Positions 25,543-39,194 of a stretch of DNA of 64,000 nt are shown here, piece by piece. A model generated the notes under the pieces. That model searched no databases and was not told the DNA's origin. It saw nothing but the letters and a program-made list of their open reading frames with translations. The position numbers were made by a program, and so were the translations under genes. This DNA is from Sphagnum magellanicum (taxonomy: Eukaryota > Streptophyta > Sphagnopsida > Sphagnales > Sphagnaceae): contig CM038924.1 of NCBI GenBank assembly GCA_021904315.1, positions 14,186,026-14,250,025 of the forward strand, given 5' to 3'. Positions within the stretch are counted from its first letter, which is position 1, and every line of letters starts with the position of its first letter.

Positions 25543-26640
25543 ATAGGTGTCTGCAGCTTGAAGAAGGATGTGTCTTTGATATGGTGTATGGACTGGCTTG
25601 CCTTTTGTAGGCAGCAAACCCCAACTCTTGAAGACAATTCTACTTTCCCCTCCTGGAGTGGAGAGACATGCTCTGGAGCTTGAAAAAGTTGAAGTTGCCC
25701 AAGAGATAAAAAGATAAGGAATGGGGTCAAAGTTCCAGGAATTTCACTGCACACAAGCAGAGGAGGGAGTCTCACACCTTCGTGTAGTGGCTACATACCA
25801 ATTGCCTTTTGAGCCATTGGACTGTCATTATGGGCTCGTTCCCTTGCTGCCAAACTGGAACTTGCACTGTTTCTTGCAGTAGCCATGCAACATAGCTTGC
25901 TGAAAGAAAGCAGGCCTTTGCCAGTCCTAAGTTCCAATGGGTGATGTGCTATTCAGACACACCTGCTTTTATTTCTCTCCTCATCAGTTTCGGAATCTTC
26001 AAGGCAGTGCCCCACCTTGGATCCGAGAGTTGCATCACAGAGATGGGAATGCCACAGCCTGAAAAGGGCCACATTTTTGGAAACAAACTGCCTCTCAATG
26101 CTCTGCCCAACCTGCAGCATCTGCTGGACTCAATTTTTTGCAGGTTCTTACTTGTACCTTGCTGAGCTTTGAATTTTCTCCAATTTTATGCAATGTTTGT
26201 CTTTCTATTTTCTATATTCCAGTGCCACTGAAAACCAACTACATATGTCTAGAGGAATGGTGCCATGTCAAGTCCTGAGAGCACCACTGTTGTTTTTGGT
26301 GCATTGTTGGGCCAGGTTCATCATAGACGGCTTCCACCTTTCAAGCCAATCTATATCACAAGGTGCCACAATTCTCAATCTGTTTTCAGTGTGCCCACGT
26401 AATGAACTATTTGTGGGAAATTCTTTCAGTGACATAACAGTGACATTTGAAATGTCATTGTGGAGTTTTCTCTTCAGTCTCAGCAATGTTTTTTCCAGGA
26501 CTAGAGAGAATGGTACTAAATCCAATTAGTCACCAGTGCGTGGAGGATATGTTAAGGGTGCAAGAGGTACTCTAACCACTACCATTTGTATGCCTCTGTA
26601 ATATGCCTTAAGCTTACTTGGCTTACACAGGGGAAAGGTT
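25543..26640 (+). other. Region downstream of the QWRF stop
   Basis: Less AT-rich than the surrounding intergenic DNA, with short open frames and several splice-like junctions (for example TTTTTTGCAG near 26140). It could be 3' untranslated sequence or the relic of a gene fragment. No domain recognised. Confidence 0.3.
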
Positions 26641-26830
26641 GAATATCTATCTATCTATGAAGGAAGGTAGTTTGTGTGTTTGTTTGTTTTGTTTATCATG
26701 TTGAGATCTCTCAAACCACAGCACCTCTTGTTGCACTCTTGGTCTCGTTGGAAAGCCCTCAAGGACTAGGGGTGCACCCAGTTGGTTTCATAATGTTTAA
26801 ACCTACAATGGAGAAGTTATTAATATAGAA
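26640..26830 (+). repeat. Dispersed repeat R2, copy 1
   Basis: Shares with 40245-40450 the series TCTATCTATGAAG, AAGGTAGTTTGT, a TTTG-rich run, TTGGAAAGC with a following CTC, a GGGGTGCA-like block, and ATAATGTTTAAAC versus ATGATGTTTGGAC. Family unknown. Confidence 0.5.
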
Positions 26831-26934
26831 CAAAAATATGGGTGTTTGTCTGTTTGAGTCCTTTATACCCTACTTACATACCAACCTTCTCTATTCTCTA
26901 CAGATCTACATACTCATTTAGGATGCAGATTTTT

Positions 26935-27070
26935 GTATAAATCTTTTCACCCAAAGTCACCCAGTCTTTGGGCTCTACTTTGATCCTCTGATCGATGTTT
27001 CATCCCCAATTTATGAAAAGCTGTAAAGTGAGCGAAATTGGGTACTGATACATGAAACTGGGTATCAATT
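26935..27070 (-). repeat. Dispersed repeat R1, partial copy E2 (inverted)
   Basis: Matches only the right-hand third of R1 on the reverse strand: TTGATACCCAGTTT, TCGCTCACTTTACAGC, GCCCAAAGACTGGGTGAC. Next to copy E in the same orientation, suggesting local rearrangement or a second, more decayed insertion. Confidence 0.5.
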
Positions 27071-27329
27071 CAGAAGATGTTGGATCTTATTTTGACAAGG
27101 CTTGATTTTAGCATTGAAGATGCAGGTAATGCAAATCTGTAACTGGGGGTGAAACTCAACTCCCATCAGGACTAATGGAGGAGAGAGGACTAATAGTTTG
27201 GTCCTCTGTTCTTTTTCCCCTGTTTTCCTGTTTTCAGCCCATCTTCTCATTTTGTCCCCAGTTTCAGCAAAACTGGGGCCCAGTAGCCTTAGTTCAGGGC
27301 ACTTTGACACACATAATTCCACTGTATTT

Positions 27330-27612
27330 TGTACAATAGAGTTTTCCTTAAAGTCACCCTGTCTTTGGGGCCTCCTTTGACCCGTATATCCCTTCTTCGA
27401 GTGAGGTCTGCAAAGTGAGGAAAAGTTACTAAAGCTGGGTATCAAATGCTGAAACTCAGCGTTTAATGCATAAGGTTCCAGAGTAATTATAGTAGTTGTA
27501 AAGGTAAGAGGACTGAAAACATATGTGGCAGCAGTGGAGGCGCTCAGGGAAAAAGGAACGAGGGCTCAAAACAGGACGAAACTCAGTTTATTACCAAAAA
27601 TGGGGCATTTCT
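27330..27612 (-). repeat. Dispersed repeat R1, copy E (inverted)
   Basis: The reverse strand reads GGTAATAAACTGAGTTTCGT, TGAGCGCCTCCACTGCTGC, ACAACTACTATAATTACTCT and GGCCCCAAAGACAGGGTGAC, in the same order as copies A-D. It lies about 1.8 kb downstream of the QWRF stop. A 15-base C run (27621-27635) abuts it. Confidence 0.7.
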
Positions 27613-27620
27613 GGGGTTCA

Positions 27621-27635
27621 CCCCCCCCCCCCCCC
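27621..27635. repeat. Poly(C) run
   Basis: 15 consecutive C at the edge of inverted R1 copy E. Confidence 0.9.
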
Positions 27636-27639
27636 ACTT

Positions 27640-30600
27640 TAGAATCATTGTTGTGATTGAGTTGGAGATTTGATTGTACAATTAGATTATTGATCACCTG
27701 GCCTCGTTTAATGCACAACTTTTTTAAGAGCATTTTTTGTTTTGTGATCAAAATATTTCATCCTTTGATATGATGTTATAAAAGCTTGTATGAGGTAATT
27801 TTGATGTTTTTCAGGCTAGCTAACCTTGGACCCTAAACACCATGTTTCCATCCAGCAACTTTGACATTTGGCAAAAGAAATTTTCAAACTTTTTTGGATT
27901 TTTTACTTGCCAAATTTTGATTTTTTGTTCAATAAAAATGTTGCCAGATTCTATGTGAAGTTCTAATAGATGGCTAGAGAGATAAATGGATGGTTAAATT
28001 TCCTTATGGATGATTGTCACTTCAACTTCATTACAAAATTGAAAAAAAAAACAACATTGGTTCCATAATTGTATGATGGTTTTCATTTTATATAATAACA
28101 TTAAAAATATATACCAGCAATAAATGGGGCTTAAAATTCCTTTTTCCCCCAATGTTGTCATCTAACTTGAAATTTATTTTTATTATTGTTCTCATTTTTG
28201 TTATAACCATTCAATAATTAAATCTTATGCAATAAATGTTTAGATTCAACATTTAAACCCAATCTTAATGAAATTCACTCATTTGTAGATAACTAACATT
28301 TAAAATGAAATAAGGTTTCAAAATGAAAGAGAACCCAAAGGCAAGGTTATTTAAGAATAATTTTATTGTATCACATAATTAAAGCTAGTGAAGTAATTTT
28401 CCATTGATGAAGTTGGTAATCATTATACACGATTGAAAACTTTGCAAACATCAATGGGTTCATTCTTAAGCAAATGATATGGAATGGCGTTTTACTTGTT
28501 TGAAACTTATAAAACTACCTACCTACTCCCTAAAGACCCTCACATCCTTTTTTGCCAACCTTTGGAATAAGGATGGAGCAAGTGAAAAGTCTTGTTGCTA
28601 TGGTTTGATTATGAATAATTGCAAGAATTGGTCATTTGATGATTTCATTCAATTATAATTTAATATTATAAATTGTAAAACTATAGTATACATACATGAT
28701 GTTATGGACGATCAACTAATTCACTTCATTCAAAACAATCATTCAAAACAAGCAAGGGAATGTTTTTTGGATGAATGCATGATTTACTTTTTTTTATAAG
28801 TCATATTTGCACTTTTCACAATCACAATTTTCACAATCACAATTCCTGTCAAAGATGGAATAAACCAAATTGAAATATAAAATCACTATATATATGTGTT
28901 TATTAATATACTTCGTTTATTAACCTATTGATTGAATTGAACCTATTAAAAATTAATAGAATTATAGTATTTATCCAACAAAATATGCCACCTTATTTTT
29001 TTATTGGCATTTCTAAATTCAAATAATAATTTTCCCCCTTAATCATCATCACAACTTGGAAACCTTCCTCATGTTCATGTAAGGTAGTCTTTTCATCACA
29101 TGTGGCAACCATTGACGACAATGATGATCACCATGTCTTTATATTATTATAACACTTCATTAAACAAAGCAAAATTGAGACATTTCAAAATTGTAAATCA
29201 CAAATTATTTTAATGATTCATTTCATGATGACCCAAATGAAACTTACACAATCAAGTTTTTTGTTTTTGTTTTTTCATGGAATAGTTAATCATGGTCATA
29301 GGTAAAATACATGTTTAAAGTGAATACGTATGAATGTGACATGGAAAAAAATAGGGTGTAAGATATTATAACCTTTAAAACCTCAAGTCACAAATTTCAT
29401 GGGTCACAATTTGACAATAATAGTCATGTGAAATCTATTTTTCATAGGTTCATATGGAATAGAGATGGATGTTATTCATCTATTTCTATTGTTTGAAGAT
29501 CGATGTCGTGTGCATTGTTTAAATATGAATGTCATATGTCTATTTGTATTGTTTTAACATGGAAGTTATATGTCTATTCGTGTTGTTTACACACAAAAGT
29601 CGTGCACATGACTTTTGTGTTTAAATAATGCACATCATTCATGTTTAAACAATATAAACCTATGAAATAACAAATTTTGCATGGATTTGGAACGAAACCA
29701 TGAAGCTTGTAAATTTGTGAATCTCAAAATTTAATTTATTTACAAACCAAAAATAAACAAATAAATTTTATGCTTAATATCAAGTTAATAATAAATAGAC
29801 TAATAGCCAAAAAAGTTTGGAGTCATGGTCATCTTGTAATGGTGTAATGTAACATTTTGTTTTTAAAAAATTGATTCCACAAAATTGGCAAAAATATTTT
29901 GTTGGAAAAACAAGTTTTTCCAAGTTTTTTTTAAAATTATTTTCACAAAATATTAGATAAAAACTTGCCACCAAAAACATCACCTGGTGTAATTGTTTTG
30001 TCATGAGCTTGGTGCAAGGGTTGGTGAAATTAACGTTGGAAAGGAGGAACTAGATGTCCCTTAGGTGGCCTTGTGACATTGGTATGTGCAAATGATGATG
30101 GAAGGCTTCCTATTGGATCTAGTGGTCCTTCTGAATATCAATGCAAAGATGCCTCTCCAAGATTCAAGCTTTCAATTAAAATGTTATTATGATCTTGTCA
30201 TGAATTCAAAGTGCATGCAATATATGTTATTCATGTGTTCAAACTTAACTACTAGTCAAATTCTCTACTTCTTCACAATTGTTATGATTGATTCCCAAAA
30301 ACTACTATCACTCTAAAACTTGACAAATACAACTTTCTCTTAAACTAATTGACCACTCTTCATTTTCATTGTTACTAAAAAAGGAGTGCACTTACACACA
30401 TCTTCTGCTTTACAAGCATGATTCCAAAGTCCCACCCTTGCACATCAAAAATTTACAAATCCAATTGTACTTAAATTTAGTTAAATCATTATTTATCATC
30501 ATTTTCAATAAATGTAAACTTTCCTAATTTTTCCTTCTCCTATTACCCAATCCTCCCCTCCTCCCCAAATTGCTATGTATTGGTTTAAATTTCTTAAAAA

Positions 30601-31760
30601 TGATTGGCATGAAACTTAACCCTAACTAGGGGTAGTAGCCTTTTGGTGAAAAGGCTTTTATTTACCAATGTTGACAAGATATTTGTCTTCTCTCTTTATC
30701 TTCAATATGACCATGGGTGAAAGACAAGTAAATTAAAAAAATAACAAAAGGGATGACATGAACTTGGTTAAATCATGGAGGTATAAAAAAATTGGGTCAA
30801 GAATTCACAATAACAATATTATAAATACATGATATATTTGTTAGTAGCATTGCGACTAAAATGATGGTAAACTCAAATTTATTTTTTTGAAACAATTGAT
30901 AATGTTTGATTGGACTCAAAAAATAAAATTATGCAAGTTTGTTTAGACTAAAAAAGCTAGCTATCTAGTCAAAATGGACAATGTGTTGAACATGGTTGTA
31001 TGTGGCACCCATGTGAAACTATTCAACTTGAGTATTGTGATTAAAATTTTTCAAATAGATATTATTGATTATGATTGTGATGTTACTTTTGATGATGTGA
31101 CAATACCAAAATAAACTTGAATATATTATTTAATTATTTTTAAAAATTGAATTTGAAAAAATGAAAGTGAATTATGAACATCATGTTTTCATTTCTTGTT
31201 TTTCATTATTCACATAAAAAATGGGGAACAACATTTGAACCATAACAAAATGGAAGATCAAATTAAATTCTTATTTTATTTTATAAGGAAATAACTAATG
31301 TACATGTGAAATTTGAACTCATGCAAATTTTTTAATATGAAATTTAAATTAGTAAAAATCTTTTTCAAAACTTCTTTCACAAAATTAAAGACATGTGAAT
31401 TTTAATTATGTAAATTCATAAGTGAAATTAATTTCATTGTGATATTTTTAAAATAAATTTTAATATAACTAATGTATTTGAATTTTTGCCCAAATGACAA
31501 TATAAACATTCATGCAAGCTTTTACCACTTTGAATTTTAAAAATAATGAAATTCAATTAAATGATGATTTAAATCATTTTTATTTTTGAAATTAGAAGGC
31601 ATTATAAATTTCAATGGAATTATCAAATTAAAAATTATTTAATTTGAATCATGGCATTAAAGATGTACATGTGTCAACAATTTCATTATGAAACTATTTA
31701 ATTATATATAATGCATGATATTTTTTTAAAAAGTGTTTAGATATTTTGTAAAAACCAATT
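27640..31760. other. Intergenic, AT-rich, no gene recognised
   Basis: Apart from the hairpin at 29591-29620, I see only AT-rich DNA with short frames. Confidence 0.4.
29591..29620. repeat. Perfect 11-bp hairpin in a short degenerate tandem repeat
   Basis: ACACAAAAGTC (29591-29601) pairs with GACTTTTGTGT (29610-29620) around GTGCACAT. The preceding 130 bp repeats ATGTCTATTTGTATTGTTT-like units two to three times. Confidence 0.6.
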
Positions 31761-31771
31761 ATATAGCCATG

Positions 31772-31917
31772 TGATGTGGTGGTCAAATGGTAAAAACCTT
31801 GGGTTGTGGCTGAAGAGGTGAAGGTTCAAACCTCATTTTGAACATGTTGTTTTATGACATCATCATAACAAACCCCACCCACCAAACCCAAAGTAAAATT
31901 TTTATTTTTTTTCAACA
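31772..31917 (+). mobile_element. tRNA-derived SINE
   Basis: Box A TGGTCAAATGG (31780-31790) and box B GGTTCAAACC (31823-31832) match the internal RNA polymerase III promoter, 43 bp apart as in a tRNA. The body ends in a T-rich tail (about 31898-31912). Flanks ATATAGCCATG (31761-31771) and ATATAATCATG (31918-31928) match at 9 of 11, a plausible aged target-site duplication. About 146 bp, a normal length for a short plant SINE. It is not a functional tRNA, because the stems do not pair. Confidence 0.7.
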
Positions 31918-31929
31918 ATATAATCATGG

Positions 31930-34900
31930 GTCAAATGCGTCTTTTGAGTTCGTCCATAGTTCAATTTGGAATTTTTTATCAAAAATTATTTAAATATATA
32001 TAATTCATGTTAAGTTGAATACAAAATACATCCAACTTACCACAATTTTCCTTAAGCGTTTGATTATTATACAGTCATGAAGGGTTGCCACATACATGTT
32101 TGTCCTCAAAATATTTGCAAACACATGAGTTCACAATTTACAAGATATATATAAACTTATATAAGTTACCACCAATAAAAGGAGGTTGAAGATTGACATC
32201 ATGGCTTAGAAGGTGGATTAAGGATGACTTTGATCAATGCACATGTACAATAAGTTGTATTTATAGTTTTATGAGATTTTGCACTAACCATTATACTTGG
32301 ATCAATCAATACTTGGTCATTTGGCCAATTGGTAAAACTAGTTGCATTAGTCAACCGATGTTCCATAAACTTTTGCATAGTAGCTATAAGCTGCTCACAC
32401 TTTGGCATATTCCATTGCATCAAGGAACTAAAAGTTGTTGCAACTTGTGTGCATGCATGGCTTTTTATTCCCCACCACGTTCCATGGCCATCAATGGGAT
32501 CTTGCCCATAAATTTGTGTTTTGTTACAATTACCAGTTCATGTGGTCAACTCTAATTTTATACAACTTAGGTAGATCTTCCACTTCTATTCTCATGGAAC
32601 AAAGTTCATAAGCAACTTATAAGGAAGCTAATACATAAGTTCATACAAATCCTACAACAATTTGGTGGTGCCTATCTTTGGATGGCACTAACAACTTATT
32701 GATCATAAGCACTCGTGACATGAATATGTAGAACTTCACACCATTAACAGACTACTTTTAGATTTTAACTTTAGTAAAAATGTGCAACAACATTGCAATA
32801 AACTTTGCAAAGTTCTAACTTGCAGAAGATCAAAGTATAAATGACTTATAAAATATCACAATGCATTTGCATCATGTGAAACATTGGAGCAACAATTACC
32901 TTTAGGTCCGGCTTTTTTAAGAAATACTATATTCCTTGCCAACATCAATTCTATCCATACACAAAAAATGCAAGAGAATACATGTAATGTTACAATGGAC
33001 AAGTTGTACAAATTAGATCTTGTTCTCAAATATCATCCAACTCTTCAGTGTTGTCTTCAACTCCCTTCTTTACTTACATTAAATCCCACACCAAACCCTA
33101 ACAAAAAAAAATCATTAAACGTGTCAAAGCAAATTAGTTTCCAATGTACTCCAAGTTGTAAATAATAGTGATATCTGTGGAACTATCTTTATACACAAAA
33201 AGAACAATAAACAACTAGAAATTTTTTAGGGAGATACCTTTGAAAGGGCTACATTTACAATGTAGCCATTTGAACTAAGATCCATTGCCATGGTCATCCA
33301 CAAAAAAGAAGGACACAAGAAACCCAACCATATAACACAACTATCAAACCTATTAACACAATCTTCTTTTAGAACCAAACATGATTGCCTTTTGATATTT
33401 AACACTAAGTGTATGTAAAGATTGCAAAACATTGGAAAATTATTTGCTAATATGATACAAAAGTCTACGTGGTTTTTCTTTTGGTAATTCATGCTCTTCT
33501 TTCTCATCTCTTGTAATGTAACCAAATCTTATTGGTCTAGTTTGAGGACCCAAGAAGGATTGAGTTGCATTGGAACCATTACATTTGCAACACTTACTAA
33601 AGATGGTTGTATAAACACCATAATACTAAATTCTAAATTAAAACCTATTTAATCATGCTCTAATGCATTGACCACGGATTTGAGTTTAGGGTTGAAATGG
33701 AAAGTCATTCAAATTGTTCCTACTCCTATGAAGTTGAAAAGAGGCTACAAAGGACTTCATAAGTTGCAAAAAAACATGAAATAGAAAATTTTGGAAATGC
33801 ATAAGATACTAGATATGGTTTTTACTTGGGTGTTAGCTATCTCCAAGCATACTAATAAGGTCTATACTATGGCAAACTCATTGTTGTTGTAACTATTGAG
33901 ATACGATATCAATGATAGGCATTTTGAAATCTTTCCCTATTTTTGACCTTTTAAACTATACATGCAAATGTTAACAAAATCGAAGAAGTCTAGTGGATCG
34001 TCAATTCATGATTATGTTGTCAAAATCTAAAATTGGTTTAGCATGTGCAAGTTTTTTAAACAAGGAATGTGTTAGGAAAAAAAATATCTCACATGATTAC
34101 AAGAAGGTGAAGATGTGCTATCATGTCTATCAGGTCCTAAGGAAGTCTGCATGTGAAAAATAAGTTCTTTTGGCCTTCAATCCTTCTAATTACTTGTAAA
34201 GATTTTGTTGGACTAGCTTGTATAATACAAAGTTGTGTAGCCTTTCTATATAGATTGTAGTTTGTGCCTTCACATTTTTTATCAATTTTCTAGTATATTC
34301 CATTACTATTAGTTTTCTTGAATGGAACAAGCCATCAACAAATGAAACATGGCAATTGATTTCTCACTTCTTCCAACAAGGATGTCAAAAATTCCATTTT
34401 CCTACACTTAATTGGTTATGTGACAAGAGCTAGGTTCATTATCACCAAAATAACATATGTACCCATGACAATTTTCAAGGCGGCCATGAACCCTATTACC
34501 CATTTGGCTTTTGGCTTTAAGTTGATTTTCATCGTAATAATAGAATATTGAGAAGGAAGCTAGATGGGAGCCTTACAAGAAAAAGAATATAAATAAATGT
34601 TGAAACCTACATTTGATTTTGTGCACATGTCTACTCACCTCAATGCTCACCATTGTGCCATTTGGAATTCTAGGAGCTAATGAAACATACATGTAGGTTA
34701 ATGTTATTCTTCATTGTCATTTTTTTGTCAAATGAGGGAAATTCTTCATTATGAGCTTCATATGGTTTTTGAATTGAGAATGCTCCCTTGATAGGAAGAT
34801 ATGATTAAGATGGATGGAATGTTAATATGTTGTGAAATGTTTGTTGTAGATGCAAGGTCATAATTGATGGTGATGATATGCTAAGTGTCTCCTATAGGAC

Positions 34901-35270
34901 CACTTTTATGAGCTTTATATGTATAACTGGATATTAACATAGATAACATATACCATTTAATTGCACTTCCTTTGTTAAATTTACCCACGTACCTCCCAAG
35001 CACATCCTCCATTTGAATGTTTTTATTGTATGTGTACTGCCTTTATGGTTGTTTACTCTTGGTGAATGTGGAGGAAAGAAGTTTAATTAAGTATCCATGT
35101 TGTAAGGTATTAACTAGTTTTGTCCACATCTCTCCTATGAAATATTATTAAACTTCAGGGTTGTTGGACAAAAATGTGATAGTTGTGTGTTTGCTTGAAG
35201 TACTATACCCTTGTGCTTGCTTTGCTTATGCCCTATGTTCATTTTGTTTATTACTTTAGCATACTTATGC
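31930..35270. other. Intergenic, no gene recognised
   Basis: Several short open frames (for example at 32193-32555 on the plus strand and 33226-33525 on the minus strand) without recognisable domains. It may be highly decayed retroelement sequence. Confidence 0.35.
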
Positions 35271-35279
35271 CCTATGCTC

Positions 35280-35930
35280 AATTTACAGACAAAAAGTGCT
35301 AGTGACTTTTCAAAAAGTTCAAGCTGCTTCCATCTTGAAATGAATTGTTGTTAGGGAAGTTTTTTTTAAAGCTAGGTGTTATTTAAAGTTTGATAAGTCC
35401 ATTTTTAAATCTAATTTTTTCATGCTATAGGTGAGGGGTTTAAGACATAGGTTCTCCCCCCGCCCCTTTCACCCCTTATTTACAAGAAAAAAAATTGTAA
35501 CAATTGTGCTTGCAATTATGGTAATGACCATTTCAATTCTGGCTTTCATTTTAATTATGATCATTATTTCATTTATGATTATGTAACAAAAGTATCATGC
35601 ATTTATTTTGGTGTTACATGTACTTAATATCATTATTGATATTTCATTGATGATTCATTACAAATGCTCCAACAAGTTTGCTATTGTCTTGAATGATCAT
35701 TCAATTTTTCATCAAGTATAACATGTAATGGAATTGGGCAACATGTGTTCTAATCAACGTTGGACTTTAGGGCCCTTTCACCAAATCACACCTGCAAATC
35801 TTATTGATGTTCACCTATCCGCAATTGATTTTGATATAACCCACCAAAGGTGATCCCTAAATTAAAAAAACATGGATGGCCATCACAAGGTCTAAGTAAT
35901 GTTGGACCCTATAGCCCTTTCACTTAAAGT
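35280..35930 (+). repeat. Left member of a diverged direct-repeat pair (LTR candidate)
   Basis: Shares with 39195-40050: GACAAAAAGTGCTA-like start, CATCTT..AAATGAA, CAATTGTGCTTGCA, GGTGTTACATGTAC, CCAACAAGTTTGCTATTGTC, TTTCACCAAATCACACCTGC, AAATCTTATTGATGT, AAGGTGATCC and GGTCTAAGTAA..TTGGACCCTATA. Same orientation, about 3.9 kb apart. No primer-binding site or retroelement protein was recognised between them. Confidence 0.6.
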
Positions 35931-38489
35931 CCATTACACAAGTGTTGTCCATTTCTAACTTTTTAAGAGATCTTCCATTGTTGCTCAAAATTGAATTTTT
36001 AAAAATTATTAGCACTATAACCAATACAAAGTGACCACATGTACGACTACATGCCTAAATCCTTTGGGGGGGGGGGGGGGGGGGGAGGGGGAGTGCATAA
36101 TTCAAAGAAGTTACAAAAGTAACAACCACATATAAGTTTAGTTTTTGACCTTTAGTAATCAAGGTTTTTATAAGTTTCAAAAACTCAAGGCATTTTTTTG
36201 GGCAATGAAAAAGGAATGAATATAAGGATTATGACATTGCTTTGGTGCAAAACACCAAAACTAGTAGGTTTAATGAAACAACAATTGTTAAGTTCATTTA
36301 GTGTGCACATATAGTGCACATTGATGAAATAAGGAATTATGTTTTCCTTTAATACTTGAGTAGTGACACCTATGTAATAACCTCAAAGCACATAATCATC
36401 ATTTCAATTGACACATACCCACCAAGATGCAAGCTACTCTTCAACTGAATTATTGAAATTAAACATACTTTGCAAAACAATGGCAAGCTTGATGCTTCCA
36501 ATTGTTCGCATTCACACCCATCTTGACACGTTCAAGGGTATGTCGAATTGGAATACAAAGTTAGTTTTTCATCACATAACATGCACCTTGATCCATTGTT
36601 GATTGTCAATGATCATCATTTCATCTGCATTTGAAGCAAATAAATAGATTCTTAGACATTAAAAATCATCTTTTTTGAACAAGACCAACATTAACATGTT
36701 TGAACCCAACACCATTTACTTTTGTAACACCGCTTTATGGGGAATCTTTTGTTTCATATAACAACAACATCCAAAATTTTTATATACATAAACCAACCTT
36801 TCATTATCATGATACATATTATGCTATCAAGTAGAATGCTAAACCATTCCATATCCTCATCATGCCCATTTGAGATCCTACACAAACTTGGGTTTCGGTG
36901 TTTGGCTCTCTGCATGTATAATCATTCCATCATTTTGTATGCCTTCATAGATGTTTTCCTTAATGTTACACATTGGGTTAGACTAATGTTGTGCAATTCT
37001 TAGTTTTAAGAAGAACCTTTGATTTTGATTTCAAAAAACTTTATGGGGCTGATTTTTATTTCGATTATGTTTTGTTCATTTATAAAATTGGCACCTTTGG
37101 ATGTAGTTTTTATAATGTGAAGGTCAATTTTAGTTTCATTTAAATTTTTTTTAAAAATCAAGTCAATTTTTTGTTGTAAAGCAAGTTAAAATAAGTTTTG
37201 ACTATTTTATTTGTTAGGTTCCACGATACTAAACATGACCACAAAATCATAAAACTAAGAAGGCAATGGCTAATAGTTGCTAGTTGCAATAATAAGAAAA
37301 CTAAAATGATGACCAAGACCACAAGATCATGAAAATCACAAAGGCAACAATGGCAACAAAAAGACCATAATGATGACTAAGACCACAAGATCCTCAAAAT
37401 TAGAAGGGTCATGGAGGGTATTTACTAGCTATAACAATGAAAAGACCATGATAACAACAACCAAGACCATAAGAAAATGAAGAGGAAAAAGGTGATGGCA
37501 TACATGGGCAATGGCAAGCTTTAACAATGAAATAAACACCAAAACAACAACCACTTACATAGGTTACAATAACAAAAAGAATGCCATCACAAATATAGTG
37601 CAACAAAAAAATCACAAAACAATGGCAATGGCATAGCAAGTAGCAACGAACAATGAAAAAAATGCAGCCATGGAAGAAAGCTTCAAGCTTTAAACTTTGA
37701 CAACAACCCACCACCCTTAAACTTAACCCTAAATTGGAACAAGAATCAATTTTTTTCAAAAAATTAGCCTAATTTTGATTCTTCAAACTTTAAAAAAAGG
37801 GGGGGAGATTCGTAGTTAATTCCTCTAGTTCCCTCAATCTCAGTTCCAAATCCTATTTGGTTCCACATCTTAAACCCAAGGTTTGATTACGTTCTGAATA
37901 ACTGAAACAAAAACCAACAAGGGGGACTTGGTTAACTTGGGTATCTACACAACACTAGTTTGGACCTCCCCCATTTGATAGTTTGTGGTTTGGCTTGTTG
38001 CATATATGGTCAATTTATAAACTCTATGGTGATACATTTTATGATAGTGGTAATTTGTATTTGATCATACATGAATTTGGTAAGGATTTAACCAACTCCA
38101 TCATACCAATGCATGGTTAGATTGTTCAGGACCTACAAGCTCACAAACACCACAACTAATTAAATTTATTAATATAATTCACAATATGTACCTAAGCTTT
38201 AGGCAAAAGCTTAGGCTAAAAATTATGATGAACAAAGCTAAAAGAAAAGTTCTCTTCAAGCAATGAGGTTGGACAAAATGTGCATTCAAAATATTTTTAA
38301 AAATAACATCACCATAGTCTCATATATTGGTAAAAAATGCTATTTTTTGTGGAGTATTAAGATATCATGATTTTTTTTGTGAAAGGCCAATCAAAATTGT
38401 CAATTGTGAAAAAATAAAATAAAGCTTTAGGATGCTCACGACTAATTAATATGAATTTGCAAGAAGGTACGACCATTAAGATATATAAT
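35931..38489. other. Interior between the diverged direct repeats, no gene recognised
   Basis: If the flanking pair are LTRs this would be the retroelement interior, but no protease, reverse transcriptase or integrase motif is visible. A degenerate ACCAAGACCACAAGATCAT-like repeat occurs near 37310-37460. Confidence 0.35.
36066..36091. repeat. Poly(G) run
   Basis: 20 consecutive G, then A and five G. It lies just beyond the left member of the direct-repeat pair. Length may be affected by assembly error. Confidence 0.9.
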
Positions 38490-38690
38490 ATGGGCGTTTA
38501 CATTTACATGCCTCAAAACACACATACAAAATCATGTAAGTGTTAAAAAAAACATATACACAACAACGATATAAATGCAGGGATAAAGAAGTGTAACTGC
38601 AAAGAGTTCAAAAATGAAAGTGTAAATGATTTACAGTTACACCAGATTTCCATGCCATATCTATGACTATTGATGTTTAAATTGCGTTCA
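38490..38690 (+). repeat. MITE-like repeat M1, copy 1
   Basis: GGGCGTTTACATTTACATGCC, CATGTAAGTGTTA and GTGTAAATGATTTACAGTTA, then ATGACTATTGATGTTTA, in the same order as 48836-49054. The conserved hairpin at 38691-38740 follows immediately. Confidence 0.55.
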
Positions 38691-38740
38691 CACTTGGTGT
38701 TAGGGACTCTAGTGTTGAGTCCCTTAACACCATACAAGTG
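38691..38740. repeat. Conserved dispersed hairpin H1, copy 1
   Basis: GGTGTTAGGGACT (38696-38708) pairs, with one bulged base, with AGTCCCTTAACACC (38718-38731); an outer CACTTG/CAAGTG pair extends the stem. Nearly the same sequence recurs at 46145-46190. Confidence 0.6.
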
Positions 38741-39194
38741 ATGCTCCAATGAAGGGAACACAGGGCAACTCACAACATGATTTGGGATGCCTTTGCTTTC
38801 ATTGCTAAAGATATTAAATTTTGTGTGAATAGACAAACATCATCATCATTTTCCCTCAAGTCTTCGTCACCTTTCTTCCATTCCTCATGTTAACAAGTTG
38901 TTATTATGTTCATCACATATGAGGTTCATATTTTGATTAACATCGTCATTATTAATCCATTCTAGCAAATTTAATTTTGTAAGCTATTATTTTGATAAAA
39001 ATTGATCAAAACAACTACAACCTAAGCAAAAGACAAACTATACTAGAATCAACACCATGGGGATGTGTTTGCCCTGATCTTGTTACAAAGATATTCAAAC
39101 TTGAACACCAACATGCTGACAATTTGTTTCATTACTATGTTCATGAGGTGTGATCTGCCAAGGGTTTTAAAGCCTTTCCTTTCCAGATTTATGC

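Noticed and set aside
36066-36091. Poly(G) run as a functional G-quadruplex
   Set aside because: Uninterrupted homopolymer, prone to assembly length error, with no nearby gene to regulate.
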